From contig JACQFE010000041.1 of the NCBI GenBank assembly GCA_016200265.1, forward strand, positions 1 through 64,000: a stretch of DNA of 64,000 bases, read 5' to 3'. The DNA comes from Planctomycetota bacterium. GTDB taxonomy: Bacteria; Planctomycetota; Phycisphaerae; UBA1845. The notes beneath the pieces are model-generated. The model searched no databases, was not told the DNA's origin, and saw nothing but the letters and a program-made list of their open reading frames with translations. Positions 51,732-60,863 of this stretch are shown here, one piece after another; position 1 is the first letter of the stretch, and every line of letters starts with the position of its first letter. Made by a program: the position numbers and the translations under genes.

Positions 51732-53345
51732 ATGGGCTTCCCCTGGACGCTTCAGAAATACATTCTTCGTGAAACCGGCAAGGCCTTTCTGCTCACGGCA
51801 CTGGCATTGACTGCGGTGCTGGGGCTCGGCGGCGGGGTTTTGCAGATGATTCAGGTCGGGGAGGTTACGCCGGGGCAATTGGGGCGGTTGCTGGCATTCG
51901 TATTGCCCGTTTCCGCGGCACTCACGCTCCCCATTGCAGCACTGTTCAGTGCGACGGTAACGTATGGCCGCCTGAGTGCGGACAATGAATTTGTTGCCTG
52001 CCGTGCGAGCGGAGTGAACTTGTACGTGCTTTTGTTGCCCACGATCGCAATCAGTTTGCTTTCCGCAATGATTACATTTGGGTTCACGAATTTTCTGATC
52101 CCTGGCATGGTGCGAAATCTCAACGAGTTTGTCAGCTCGGACATCGGCATGTTCGTGCGCCAGCGACTCAAGAACCCCAGAGGCATTCAACTCACCGAGA
52201 AATATCGCGTACACGCGGATGACGCGGACATCCTGCCCGATCAAAGCAATCGCGTGCTGCTCCATCATGTCGCATTTGTCGAAAGTGACGGGCAGGAATG
52301 GACTCGGTACGGCACATCGCGTCTCATTGATCTTGAATTCACGCGCGGAGCGTCACAATTGTCCGTGTCGGGAACGATGCATGACGTAAGCATCTACGAC
52401 GGTCGGCGATTCGCCGACGTCGCGGAAGAGCGGCTGCCAACCCGCGAATTGCCGACGCTCTTGCGCCGACAAGTGAAGTTCTTAAACCTCTCCGAGCTGA
52501 TCGAATTTTTGCGAAAACCAGACGCGTGGCCCAACGTTGCGTCGGCATTCACGCGGCTTCGATTCGCGGTGAGTCGCCGCATCGCCTACCAATCTTTGAT
52601 GGATGAATTCAATGCGAAGAAGTTGATTTCGCTGGCGAATTCCAGCGGAACGCTCGCACTTCGCAGCAACGTCGCCGCCCTCATTTCGGACGATGGCGGT
52701 GTCGAAATGACTGAGGCCGGCATCATCGAGGGTCGGGGCGATCATGTGCGAAAACTCAACGCGGGGAGAGTTCTGATCGAAGTGGTTCGAGGAGACATGC
52801 CGTCTGAGACTGGATTTCGCGTGGAAGGTTACGAAGTGCGGTCGAGCGACCGAAACACTCCTGCAATCAGCAAGGAAGCATTCGGCATTTTCGCGGTTCC
52901 GCAATCGGTGATTGATGAGGTCGCCGCAAAATCGAATGATGATTTGATTCGATGCGTCGGAAAAGCGCCGGCGGGAGCCCAGCAAACGTCCTTCCATGCC
53001 CGCGATGCGGTGGCCGAACGTCGCGCCGAAGTCATGGATGAGCGTTCGGAGCTCGAACGCCGGATTATCGCGACGATGCACGAGCGTTCGGCTTTCAGCG
53101 TGAGCATTTTCGTGCTCGTCATCCTTGGGGCCGCGCTCGGAATCATCTTTCGTGGAGCGCATGTGCTGACCGCGTTCGGCATCAGTTTCATCCCTTCGCT
53201 GGTGGTGATTCTCTGCATCGTCATGGGTCGGCAGATGGCGATCAATGCGCGGACGCACGACACCGGTTTGATGCTGATGTGGGCGGGCATTGCGCTCGTC
53301 GCGGTGATTGACGTGGTCACGCTTACGAAAGTCTTGCGGCGATAA
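51732..53345 (+). CDS. LptF/LptG (YjgP/YjgQ)-family permease, first copy
   Basis: A 537-residue membrane protein: three helices at the N-terminus (LQKYILRETGKAFLLTALAL; LLAFVLPVSAALTLPIAALF; LLPTIAISLLSAMITFGF), a long periplasmic jellyroll-like domain (about 130-425) and three C-terminal helices. NEFVACRASGVNLYVLLLP matches the conserved loop of the family. LptF/LptG with LptB extract LPS from the inner membrane. The soluble domain is longer than the usual 360-residue whole protein would allow. It lies 5 nt before the second copy. Confidence 0.85.
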   Translation: MGFPWTLQKYILRETGKAFLLTALALTAVLGLGGGVLQMIQVGEVTPGQLGRLLAFVLPVSAALTLPIAALFSATVTYGRLSADNEFVACRASGVNLYVLLLPTIAISLLSAMITFGFTNFLIPGMVRNLNEFVSSDIGMFVRQRLKNPRGIQLTEKYRVHADDADILPDQSNRVLLHHVAFVESDGQEWTRYGTSRLIDLEFTRGASQLSVSGTMHDVSIYDGRRFADVAEERLPTRELPTLLRRQVKFLNLSELIEFLRKPDAWPNVASAFTRLRFAVSRRIAYQSLMDEFNAKKLISLANSSGTLALRSNVAALISDDGGVEMTEAGIIEGRGDHVRKLNAGRVLIEVVRGDMPSETGFRVEGYEVRSSDRNTPAISKEAFGIFAVPQSVIDEVAAKSNDDLIRCVGKAPAGAQQTSFHARDAVAERRAEVMDERSELERRIIATMHERSAFSVSIFVLVILGAALGIIFRGAHVLTAFGISFIPSLVVILCIVMGRQMAINARTHDTGLMLMWAGIALVAVIDVVTLTKVLRR

Positions 53346-53350
53346 ACCAG

Positions 53351-54457
53351 ATGTTAACGGTGCTTGATCGCTATCTGATTCGCTCGCTGGTGGTCAATTA
53401 CTTGATCGCAGTGGCCGTCATGCTTTGCCTGTACATTGTCCTCGACATGTTCGTGAACATGGATGAGTTCACGAAGACGGACCTGCCCGCTTTCGCCGTC
53501 ATGCGAAACATTTTCGATTACTATTGGCCCAATTTGTTTCTGTATTTTTCGCAGCTTTCGGGCGTCATTACGTCGTTTGCATGCCTCGCGGTATTGGGGC
53601 GAATGCGGAAACAAAACGAGCTGACCGCGGTGATGGCGTCCGGCGTGAGCCTGTATCGCGTGGCTCGCCCGATCCTTGCATTCGGCATCGCGGCGACGGC
53701 GTTGCTCGTGATCGACACTGAGCTGTGCATCCCGTGGGTTGCGCACAAGCTCTCGCGCGATCATGACGACGTGGAAGGCAATCGCGCTTATGAAGTTCTT
53801 TTTCTTCGCGACCGCGACGGTGCGCTTCTCTCCGCGCGACGATTTCATCCCACGAATCGCGACCTCGAACGCATCCTTGTTTTGATCCGAGATGAGGGTG
53901 GCGACGTGACTCGGACTCTGGAAGCGGACCGGGCGACGTGGGAGCCGCCGACGGAGATGCAGCCGCGAGGACGGTGGCGGTTGGATCGAGGAAAGCAAGT
54001 TTCCCGCGTCGTGCATACCGAGGGCGGTTTGGGGCCGCGCGAAGACCAAGTCGTCACTTTTCCCACTTATTACGAAAGCGATCTGAGTCCTGAATCGATT
54101 CAGCTCCGGCAATCGGCCGGCTGGCTTCGTTATTTGAGTTTGTCACAATTGCGGGAACTGGATGGCGCGGATTCCGCCGATCATGCCGCGATCCTGCAGG
54201 TCCGGCATTCGCGGACGACGGGCCCGATTGTCAGTTTGTTGCTTCTACTTCTTGGGCTGCCGTTTTTTCTCGATCGCGCCCCGGTCAACATGATCAGTGA
54301 CGCCGGCAAGTGCATGCTGACCTGCGGCGGATGCTATCTTGTGGCCTTTATCGCCCAAAGCGTGCACGCCGGAGGCGGATCGGCCCTGCCGTCATGGATC
54401 CCAATCTTCATCTTCGGAACTGTGGCGATGGTGCTGCTGGATCGCGTCAAGACGTAA
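53351..54457 (+). CDS. LptF/LptG (YjgP/YjgQ)-family permease, second copy
   Basis: A 368-residue membrane protein of the usual size. LDRYLIRSLVVNYLIAVAVM starts helix 1, NELTAVMASGVSLYRVARPI is the conserved loop, and three helices after residue 275 close the second half. Five nucleotides after the first copy, so the two probably form the transporter heterodimer of the LPS export complex in the inner membrane. LptB is not in this window. Confidence 0.88.
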   Translation: MLTVLDRYLIRSLVVNYLIAVAVMLCLYIVLDMFVNMDEFTKTDLPAFAVMRNIFDYYWPNLFLYFSQLSGVITSFACLAVLGRMRKQNELTAVMASGVSLYRVARPILAFGIAATALLVIDTELCIPWVAHKLSRDHDDVEGNRAYEVLFLRDRDGALLSARRFHPTNRDLERILVLIRDEGGDVTRTLEADRATWEPPTEMQPRGRWRLDRGKQVSRVVHTEGGLGPREDQVVTFPTYYESDLSPESIQLRQSAGWLRYLSLSQLRELDGADSADHAAILQVRHSRTTGPIVSLLLLLLGLPFFLDRAPVNMISDAGKCMLTCGGCYLVAFIAQSVHAGGGSALPSWIPIFIFGTVAMVLLDRVKT

Positions 54458-54462
54458 TCGCT

Positions 54463-55539
54463 TCAAGAGCATCTGACCAAGACCTGGTCGCGTATGGCAT
54501 TTATCACAAGATCGGAGTCTAGTTCTCGCATGCAGCGATGATCGTGCGGGCACTGTGATAGCTTTCGCAAATAGCACGGTGAGCACGGAATATCGAGTCG
54601 GACAACGTCGTTCAATCGGTGATACGGACCGGTGCGGAGCGGATTCGTGGGACCGTTGATGCAAACAAGCCGTCGATTCAAGGCCGCGGCGATGTGCATG
54701 GGGCCGGAGTCGTGGCAGATTACGATCTCGGCGCGTTCAATGATTACAGCCATGGTCCGCAGCGGAGTTTTGCTGCATAGGTTGATGGGCGGGCGGCGGC
54801 AACTATTCGCGACGCGCTCGCAAAGATCGGACTCATCGGGCGAGCCCAGCAAGACACAAATGGCACCGGCGTCATCGAGTTCGTTCATTACCGCACCGAA
54901 TCGTTCAGCGGCCCAGCGTTTTGTTTCCCACCGAGCACCGGGCAGCACAACGGCGAACTGTGACGACGGGTCGAGTCCGGACGAATTCAGCAATTCCAAG
55001 GCATTAGCATGATCTGCCGGCCGAAGGGCCAGATCAAAATTCACTTCATTTCGCGCACACCCAAGCATCTCGACTGCACGAAAATTTCGATCCACGGCGT
55101 GTTCATCGGCATCCGGAGTTTCGATCAAATCCGTGTAGAAAAATCGAGATCCCTCGCGGGCCTCGCGAAATCCAATTCGCACGTCGGCCCCGCTCGCCCA
55201 GGCGAGAAATCCCGTACGAAACAGACCTTGCAGGTCGATCACCAAGTCGTACTTGGCTTGCCGCAGTTTGCGGATGAATCGCCAGAAGTCGGCCATCGCT
55301 CCCCGTTTGGTCAGCAGCGCTCCAAATCGCCCGCGATCAAACCCAATCACATTGCTGAGCTTCGGATGTCCCTCAATGAGCGGCGCGAGCGACTTGTTAA
55401 TCAGCCAATCAATCCGCGCGTTCGGATAGCGCAAACGCAGCGCGTGCAAAACCGGCAGGGCATGAATCACGTCGCCAAGCGAACTGGGCTTGATGAGCAG
55501 GATACGGCGAAAATCGTGGGTTTTCAGGGTGGCAGTCAT
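54463..55539 (-). CDS. Lipopolysaccharide heptosyltransferase-like, GT9
   Basis: A 358-residue GT-B enzyme. ILLIKPSSLGDVIHALPVLH is the N-terminal motif, YDLVIDLQGLFRTGFLAW follows, and ICHDSGPMHIAAALNRRLVC is the GT9 hallmark; PTNPLRTGPY lies in the donor site. It adds a heptose, or a similar sugar, to the LPS inner core on the cytosolic face of the inner membrane. Its end faces that of the second LptF/LptG gene (5 nt between stops). Confidence 0.88.
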   Translation of the reverse strand: MTATLKTHDFRRILLIKPSSLGDVIHALPVLHALRLRYPNARIDWLINKSLAPLIEGHPKLSNVIGFDRGRFGALLTKRGAMADFWRFIRKLRQAKYDLVIDLQGLFRTGFLAWASGADVRIGFREAREGSRFFYTDLIETPDADEHAVDRNFRAVEMLGCARNEVNFDLALRPADHANALELLNSSGLDPSSQFAVVLPGARWETKRWAAERFGAVMNELDDAGAICVLLGSPDESDLCERVANSCRRPPINLCSKTPLRTMAVIIERAEIVICHDSGPMHIAAALNRRLVCINGPTNPLRTGPYHRLNDVVRLDIPCSPCYLRKLSQCPHDHRCMRELDSDLVINAIRDQVLVRCS

Positions 55540-55559
55540 TCAGCAGACGCACGAGCGTC

Positions 55560-56306
55560 CTAGTGTCGTAGCGTAACCCATCGTTCATCGGCCACCAACA
55601 GCTCGCAAGGAGTAAATCTCGCCTTGTACGCCATTGTCCGGCTGCCGGCCACATAGAAACCAAGATAGTAATAAGGCAATCGAAGCTTCCGGCAATACGC
55701 AATCTCCCACAAGACCGAAAAAGTCCCAAGGCTACGAGAGGTCAACATGGGGTCGAAAAACATATACACGCTGGACAGGCCGTTCGGGCAGTGGTCAACG
55801 ATGCTGACTCCCGCAAGTCGATCCTCGATCCGATAGCAGATTTCCTGCGTGACAGTCGGCGAATCGTAAAGAAACTCGCGAAAAGGTTCGAATTCTCGAG
55901 ACATCGATTCATCGTGCTTGCCGTCAAGATAGCGACGGAAGAGCGCATGCTTCTCGTCGTTCACGCGGGGTTTTCCGGTCATGACGACAACGTCGGAATT
56001 CCGCCGCCAGACCCGCCTCATTGAGCGTGACGGCATGAACTCGGCCACTGACACGCGAGCCTGTTTGCACTCATGGCAGCCGCGACACCGTGGTCGGTAG
56101 ACTACCTGTCCGGATCGTCGGAAGTTCCGAGCCAGCAATTTTTCATACGTCGCATTGTCAAGACGGTCGGTTCGGTAGACTTCACTACGGGCCATTCGTC
56201 CCGGCAGATAGGAACATGGCGACTCAGGCGACACGTTACGCAGAGTGTCCAACTCCGCCTGCGGCGACGAAATCATATCATCAGATGTCAATGCATCGTC
56301 GATCAT
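55560..56306 (-). CDS. bpt: Aminoacyl-tRNA-protein transferase (Bpt/Ate-type)
   Basis: A 248-residue protein with CSYLPGRMARSEVYR, MARNFRRSGQVVYRPRC-like LARNFRRSGQVVYRPRC, and the metal/Cys motif CRGCHECKQARV, then YYLGFYVAGSRTMAYKARF. These match the bacterial leucyl (or arginyl) transferase of the N-degron pathway, which marks proteins for ClpS/ClpAP. The start could be the ATG at 56306 or the one at 56276, with no clear ribosome site. The stop is 20 nt before the heptosyltransferase start. Confidence 0.87.
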   Translation of the reverse strand: MIDDALTSDDMISSPQAELDTLRNVSPESPCSYLPGRMARSEVYRTDRLDNATYEKLLARNFRRSGQVVYRPRCRGCHECKQARVSVAEFMPSRSMRRVWRRNSDVVVMTGKPRVNDEKHALFRRYLDGKHDESMSREFEPFREFLYDSPTVTQEICYRIEDRLAGVSIVDHCPNGLSSVYMFFDPMLTSRSLGTFSVLWEIAYCRKLRLPYYYLGFYVAGSRTMAYKARFTPCELLVADERWVTLRH

Positions 56307-56336
56307 GAGAATCGATGCATTCTATCTTCGCGAAAC

Positions 56337-57125
56337 CTACGACGGCAACAAGAGTCCTGGCATGAGCCCACGAGAAAGCCAAATAATCAACGGTGGAATG
56401 AACAAACCCGGCAACATGTTCGCTACCGGGATTCGCTTGATATCCAGCAAGATCATGGCCGTCCCCAACAGAGCGATCCCCCCTACCGCCGTCATCAATC
56501 CAATTGAGACGTCGTCCATCGGATTTCCGACCTCGTAGGCCAATATTGCAAGGCCGCCTTGAAGAATCCCCACTGTCAAAACGCTCGCAAGAACCCCGGA
56601 GCCGAGTGAGGACGCCAGCGCCATCGAGCAAAAACCATCCAAGAAGGCCTTGATGTAAAGCAGCCTGGGATTGCCATGCGTGCCATTTTCGAGACATCCC
56701 AGAAGAGTTAACGGACCTACGCAGAAAATTACGCTGGCCGTCAGGAATCCCTCGGCGAACATCTTCCCGCCATCGCCAGACTGAGAGAATCTTGAGTGAA
56801 TCCAGCCGCCGAGCCCTTCGATTCGCTCATGAATCCGCAGCCATGTTCCGATCATTGCTCCGACCAGCAGCGACCCTACTACTACCATAGCCAGTCGGGC
56901 GCCGTAGGTCTGACTCTCTCGCACGCGCGGGCCGTAGGCTTGCGCGAGTTTCGAAAAATCGAGAACGGACGCATCAATTCCCATTGTGATCGTAATCAGG
57001 CCGAGACATTGAAGCACGATGGAGCGATAGCGCTCACCGAGATTGCGGCCCGCGCTCAAGCCGATCGCGCTTCCCGCAAGCACGGTGATCACGTTGACGA
57101 TGGTTCCGTTCAGTATTGACCACAT
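56337..57125 (-). CDS. DUF554-family membrane protein
   Basis: A 262-residue protein with about seven membrane helices. GTIVNVITVLAGSAIGLSAG is the family start, FLTASVIFCVGPLTLLGCLE the central motif, and IKAFLDGFCSMALASSLGSG a repeat of the fold. DUF554 proteins are of unknown function and are often linked to transport. The ATG at 57125 is used; the frame is open to 57335 but without features. Confidence 0.82.
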   Translation of the reverse strand: MWSILNGTIVNVITVLAGSAIGLSAGRNLGERYRSIVLQCLGLITITMGIDASVLDFSKLAQAYGPRVRESQTYGARLAMVVVGSLLVGAMIGTWLRIHERIEGLGGWIHSRFSQSGDGGKMFAEGFLTASVIFCVGPLTLLGCLENGTHGNPRLLYIKAFLDGFCSMALASSLGSGVLASVLTVGILQGGLAILAYEVGNPMDDVSIGLMTAVGGIALLGTAMILLDIKRIPVANMLPGLFIPPLIIWLSRGLMPGLLLPS

Positions 57126-57178
57126 AATCGCTGCCGAGCACGTGCGGCTCGTCTTGCAGTCTATCCGAAGAGCTGCGA

Positions 57179-59041
57179 TCAGCGAATGCGCAACCGGTTC
57201 ACAATCTGTGTGATGCGATGGGAAAGGGTGTGTCGAGAAAGTACGAGCTTGCGAGCTTCGATTGACGAGGCCATTCGACCATCCCGATCCGATAGGAGCC
57301 GCTTTGCATTCGCAATGAGTTCCGGTCGTGAACAATATCCATGAAAATACGGGTTCAAGGCCGGATCAATTAGGCCACGGTCAGCGTCATTGGGAGATGC
57401 GCCGCGCATGATGACGCACGCGCCGGCACACATCGCATCGAGCGCGATCTGCGTGTCCGAATCCCCGCCTGTCGGGATGACCACAATGCTCATCCCATTG
57501 AAGATCTGGTTAAGTTTCGAAGGAGACGGAATTGGCCCGTGCCCAACCGCGAACTTCAGCGAGGCGTCCTTCCAGTTGTCGCCCCAAATGGATACACGGA
57601 ATCCCGCGTTGGCAATTGCTTCGGCATCGGCACGCGCGATCGTGGTTGGTGCAATTCGATCTCGAACGTTTCTTTCAAACTGCTCGCGAATTTTTGCATC
57701 CTGAAATGCAATGCCGCATTCGCGCTCGGCCTGCTCGATGATCGAAGCTGCAAGCGATGCGTCGTACCCATCCGGATCGCGTTGGATCATTCGTTGTGCG
57801 ACCTGCCATACACTGACAAGACTCGGCAAGCTGACGCCACAATGATATGGATCATCATCCGGTAAATTCGCCACGATTGCAACATCAATTTCAAGTGCGG
57901 CGTCTCGTTCATCGGCCGTCAACGGATGGAACACAGTGTCATCCGCGGCCGGCGCCATGACTTCAATGCATGTTTTCGCGATGGCTGAGTCGAATCCTCT
58001 CGCCTGACGCTCAGAGATCATCAGCAATTCGCTAGAATGAGCGTCACTTTCAACCAGTGAAATCAAGGCATCCAGTGAATACCAGGCAACCATTGGAATC
58101 GACGGTACGAGCGACGTAACGGGACCCGATCGACAGTTGATCCACAAAGCAACGTCCGCGTCAATTCGGGCCATTGCGTTCACGCGGGCCACGATATGGC
58201 ACTTTCCGGGCGATTCCGGGACACAAACTGAATGAGTCCATCCCAATTTTTTCAGGCCGCGAGCGATACGGTCCGCAAGTTCAAATGACCCAGGAGAAGC
58301 ATCCGTTCCCAAAATCGCAACTCGCGGCTTTTCAGGAATTTCCGGCGATGAGCGGCGCGAGATCCGCCCGACGGCTGCATTCAATGCCTCCGCCTGCAAT
58401 CCTGCGACCTTTTCGCCAATTGCTTCCAGACGACCCTGAAGCTCGAATATCTCGGCGGAAGTCCGTTGCGGCACGCGAAAGATTTGCGTCGGCAGAAGAA
58501 AGCCGGGATAGGTCTGGAAGAAGTCATTGACGCGTTTCGGCAAGTCATCGTCGATGAACAATACCAATCGCCCGCGTGAAAAGAGCGCAACAAAATCATG
58601 AAGTCGCATCGCAAGCTTCAGAAAAAGCGGATTCGATTCCACCACGAAAATTGCCCGGCATTCAGGCAATCGACGAGCAAGGACAAGCGGTTCCAACCCT
58701 GTGAGAATTCCAGGGAGCGTGACGTTGCCGCCGGAATCGGTGGCCGTCGAGAACATTTCTTCGGCGCTGATCGACGGCATCGATGATCCGCCAAACCACA
58801 TCATGCGCCCGGACGGATCCTGCAATTGGAGTGCAGTCGTGCGATCGCGAGCCTCCACACATCGAACGGTCGCAGGGATCGGCGTTTGATCGATGATCTT
58901 CGCGATCGCGGGCTGAAAAGCACGTAGCGCGTTCAGATTATGAAGATACGTGGCCGGATCGCTCGATGGCGACGCCGAGGCGGAAGACAGGATGTCATTG
59001 GCGGCAGGTTCGGTGATGGGGAGCACAGCGGCATTCAACAT
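57179..59041 (-). CDS. CgeB-like glycosyltransferase with large N-terminal domain
   Basis: A 620-residue protein. The ATG at 59041 follows an aaggagg ribosome site, so the open frame upstream to 59374 is not used. The N-terminal half (about 1-280) holds stretches such as IFVVESNPLFLKLAMRLHDF and RLVLFIDDDLPKRVNDFF. The C-terminal half looks like a GT-B fold of the CgeB/spore-maturation group (PRVAILGTDASPGSFELADR; FRVSIWGDNWKDASLKF; QIALDAMCAGACVIMRGASP). It could glycosylate flagellin or surface proteins; not known. Confidence 0.75.
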   Translation of the reverse strand: MLNAAVLPITEPAANDILSSASASPSSDPATYLHNLNALRAFQPAIAKIIDQTPIPATVRCVEARDRTTALQLQDPSGRMMWFGGSSMPSISAEEMFSTATDSGGNVTLPGILTGLEPLVLARRLPECRAIFVVESNPLFLKLAMRLHDFVALFSRGRLVLFIDDDLPKRVNDFFQTYPGFLLPTQIFRVPQRTSAEIFELQGRLEAIGEKVAGLQAEALNAAVGRISRRSSPEIPEKPRVAILGTDASPGSFELADRIARGLKKLGWTHSVCVPESPGKCHIVARVNAMARIDADVALWINCRSGPVTSLVPSIPMVAWYSLDALISLVESDAHSSELLMISERQARGFDSAIAKTCIEVMAPAADDTVFHPLTADERDAALEIDVAIVANLPDDDPYHCGVSLPSLVSVWQVAQRMIQRDPDGYDASLAASIIEQAERECGIAFQDAKIREQFERNVRDRIAPTTIARADAEAIANAGFRVSIWGDNWKDASLKFAVGHGPIPSPSKLNQIFNGMSIVVIPTGGDSDTQIALDAMCAGACVIMRGASPNDADRGLIDPALNPYFHGYCSRPELIANAKRLLSDRDGRMASSIEARKLVLSRHTLSHRITQIVNRLRIR

Positions 59042-59115
59042 GAACCGTGGCCTCCTTGCCAACTTGATGCCGAATTTCAACACGGCCGACAATGGGTGGC
59101 GATACGAGCCGATCT

Positions 59116-59310
59116 TTAGACACCACGACTTCGCAGAGCGTGCACGGTCATCGTCACCAGAAAGCCGATCCACACCGTCCATGCAGCCGCGGAAATCACA
59201 AGCGGAAAAACCGGGAGCGACGGCGAATCGCCTACGGGAACACTTGGATCGTCCCAGATCGTCGGCGTCCTCGATTCTGATTCTTCTTCGATGATCTGCT
59301 GTGTTGCCAT
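59116..59310 (-). CDS. Small single-helix membrane protein
   Basis: A 64-residue product from the ATG at 59310 (aaggat upstream). An acidic N-terminus (TQQIIEEESESRTPTIWDDP) is followed by one helix (LVISAAAWTVWIGFLVTMTV) and a basic end HALRSRGV. No family known. It sits between the DUF1573 gene and the glycosyltransferase on the same strand, so it is probably co-transcribed. Confidence 0.6.
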   Translation of the reverse strand: MATQQIIEEESESRTPTIWDDPSVPVGDSPSLPVFPLVISAAAWTVWIGFLVTMTVHALRSRGV

Positions 59311-59377
59311 TGGTTGCCGAAATCCTTGCTGGAGGCGCCATTCTCGATCGCGATCCAGCTCGATCAAGCATCACAAT

Positions 59378-60745
59378 TTAATTCTCAGCCTTGGGTCCCG
59401 CCTGAATCACGACGGGAATCTCCACTTGCTCCGCGCCTTGCAAAGTCGTTGTTACGGTGAGCTTCGCTTTTCGCACGTCCTTCACCACGCCGGTAAGCTC
59501 AACATCCAAATATCGCAAGTGACGGTATAACGTCAGCGAGGCCGGGTCAAGCGCAAATTTCACTGCGGCGTCATCGCACGTGATTCCCTTGATATTCAGT
59601 TCCATCGTGGTGGGAGCCTGGAGCTTCACATGCCTCCGCCGCCCGGCCGGTGTGCCGTCATCGCGCAACAAGATCACCGCCGGCTCGATCTCAATCATCG
59701 GCGGCACAATGCCAAAAACGGGGATTTCGACAACCGGCTGATCCGGGACATCTGTGAAGATGCGCAGGGTGGCCGCGAACGGGCCTGTCGGCGCGTCCGG
59801 ACGAATGGCCACCGTCACGGAATATTCAGAGGCGCCGCCCTTCTTCAATTTTTCGACACTTGGTTCCAGCATAGGACCTGCGTCAGCCCGCTCAACTTTG
59901 AAGGGAGCGAAGCGTGTGGAACTCAGAATCACCGGGGCCAGTTTCTTTCCGGGCAGGGATAGCTGACGCGTCGCATCAATCAGCTTTGGCGTCCACACCA
60001 ATTCGCCAACGACTTCGCCTCGCAATGCAATATCCTTTTCACGTTCGATCCCATCGATCGAGATCGTGACCTTTAACATGGTATTGATCGTACCGAGGGC
60101 GACCGTATCGGGAATGACGAATCGCAGGCGCTGACCAGTGCCAGTATTCTTTGCAAGCGGCTCAATCTCATATTGGATCGGAAAATCATCCGGTGGCTGA
60201 ACTTTCACGACGGTGACTGATTTTCGTGATCCGCTCGGGATGAAATCCACACCTTTCAGCACGTGGTCTCCCCGGCGAACTTGGCGAAGATTTACAAGCC
60301 CGTCGGGGTCCATCTCCACCAACGATTCAATATCGGCTTTGAACTGTAGTTTCAGCTCCGGCTCGACCGGATCATTGTTGAATACGGTGATTGCCTTATT
60401 CTGCGTGTCGCGACGCCCAGTGCTGTCGAAAGTGGCCTTGAGCTCCAACGATCCGCCGGCAGGAACTGTCTTATCTGAATCCGAAAGTTGAACGATCGTG
60501 CATCCGCAAGTCGAAACCGTGCGATCAATCACCAGTGGAGCATTGCCGTGATTCTCAATCGTCCACGAAATATTGACTTTGTCGCCATCCAGGATCGCCC
60601 CCAAATCCTTCAGACGTACTGGCACGAATAATTGGGGAATCGGGCCTGCCGGCGACGGTTTACCGCTCGGTGGGGGCGGAACCTGCGCCGATGCAAAAGG
60701 GACCAGGAAACCGAGGATCGCGATTTGAAATGCGATTCGATTCAT
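59378..60745 (-). CDS. Exported DUF1573-domain protein
   Basis: A 455-residue protein with a signal peptide (FQIAILGFLVPFASAQ). Ig-like DUF1573 modules follow: KVNISWTIENHGNAPLVI with the Cys pair in TVSTCGCTIV, then several beta-sandwich regions (AVTVFNNDPVEPEL-like ITVFNNDPVEPELKLQF; PFAATLRIFTDVPDQPVVEI). Such proteins are abundant and exported in Planctomycetota and Bacteroidetes. The ATG at 60745 is used instead of the frame start at 60796. Function unknown. Confidence 0.83.
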   Translation of the reverse strand: MNRIAFQIAILGFLVPFASAQVPPPPSGKPSPAGPIPQLFVPVRLKDLGAILDGDKVNISWTIENHGNAPLVIDRTVSTCGCTIVQLSDSDKTVPAGGSLELKATFDSTGRRDTQNKAITVFNNDPVEPELKLQFKADIESLVEMDPDGLVNLRQVRRGDHVLKGVDFIPSGSRKSVTVVKVQPPDDFPIQYEIEPLAKNTGTGQRLRFVIPDTVALGTINTMLKVTISIDGIEREKDIALRGEVVGELVWTPKLIDATRQLSLPGKKLAPVILSSTRFAPFKVERADAGPMLEPSVEKLKKGGASEYSVTVAIRPDAPTGPFAATLRIFTDVPDQPVVEIPVFGIVPPMIEIEPAVILLRDDGTPAGRRRHVKLQAPTTMELNIKGITCDDAAVKFALDPASLTLYRHLRYLDVELTGVVKDVRKAKLTVTTTLQGAEQVEIPVVIQAGPKAEN

Positions 60746-60863
60746 TAAATTCGCACGCTCCGAATGCAAGGATGCTTGCGCACCGCTTCGTAGCATATAT
60801 GTTAGGGATTGTTAAGTGTCAAAGAAATGAGGGATCTTACAGTTCGGCGACGGAAGCGGCATC

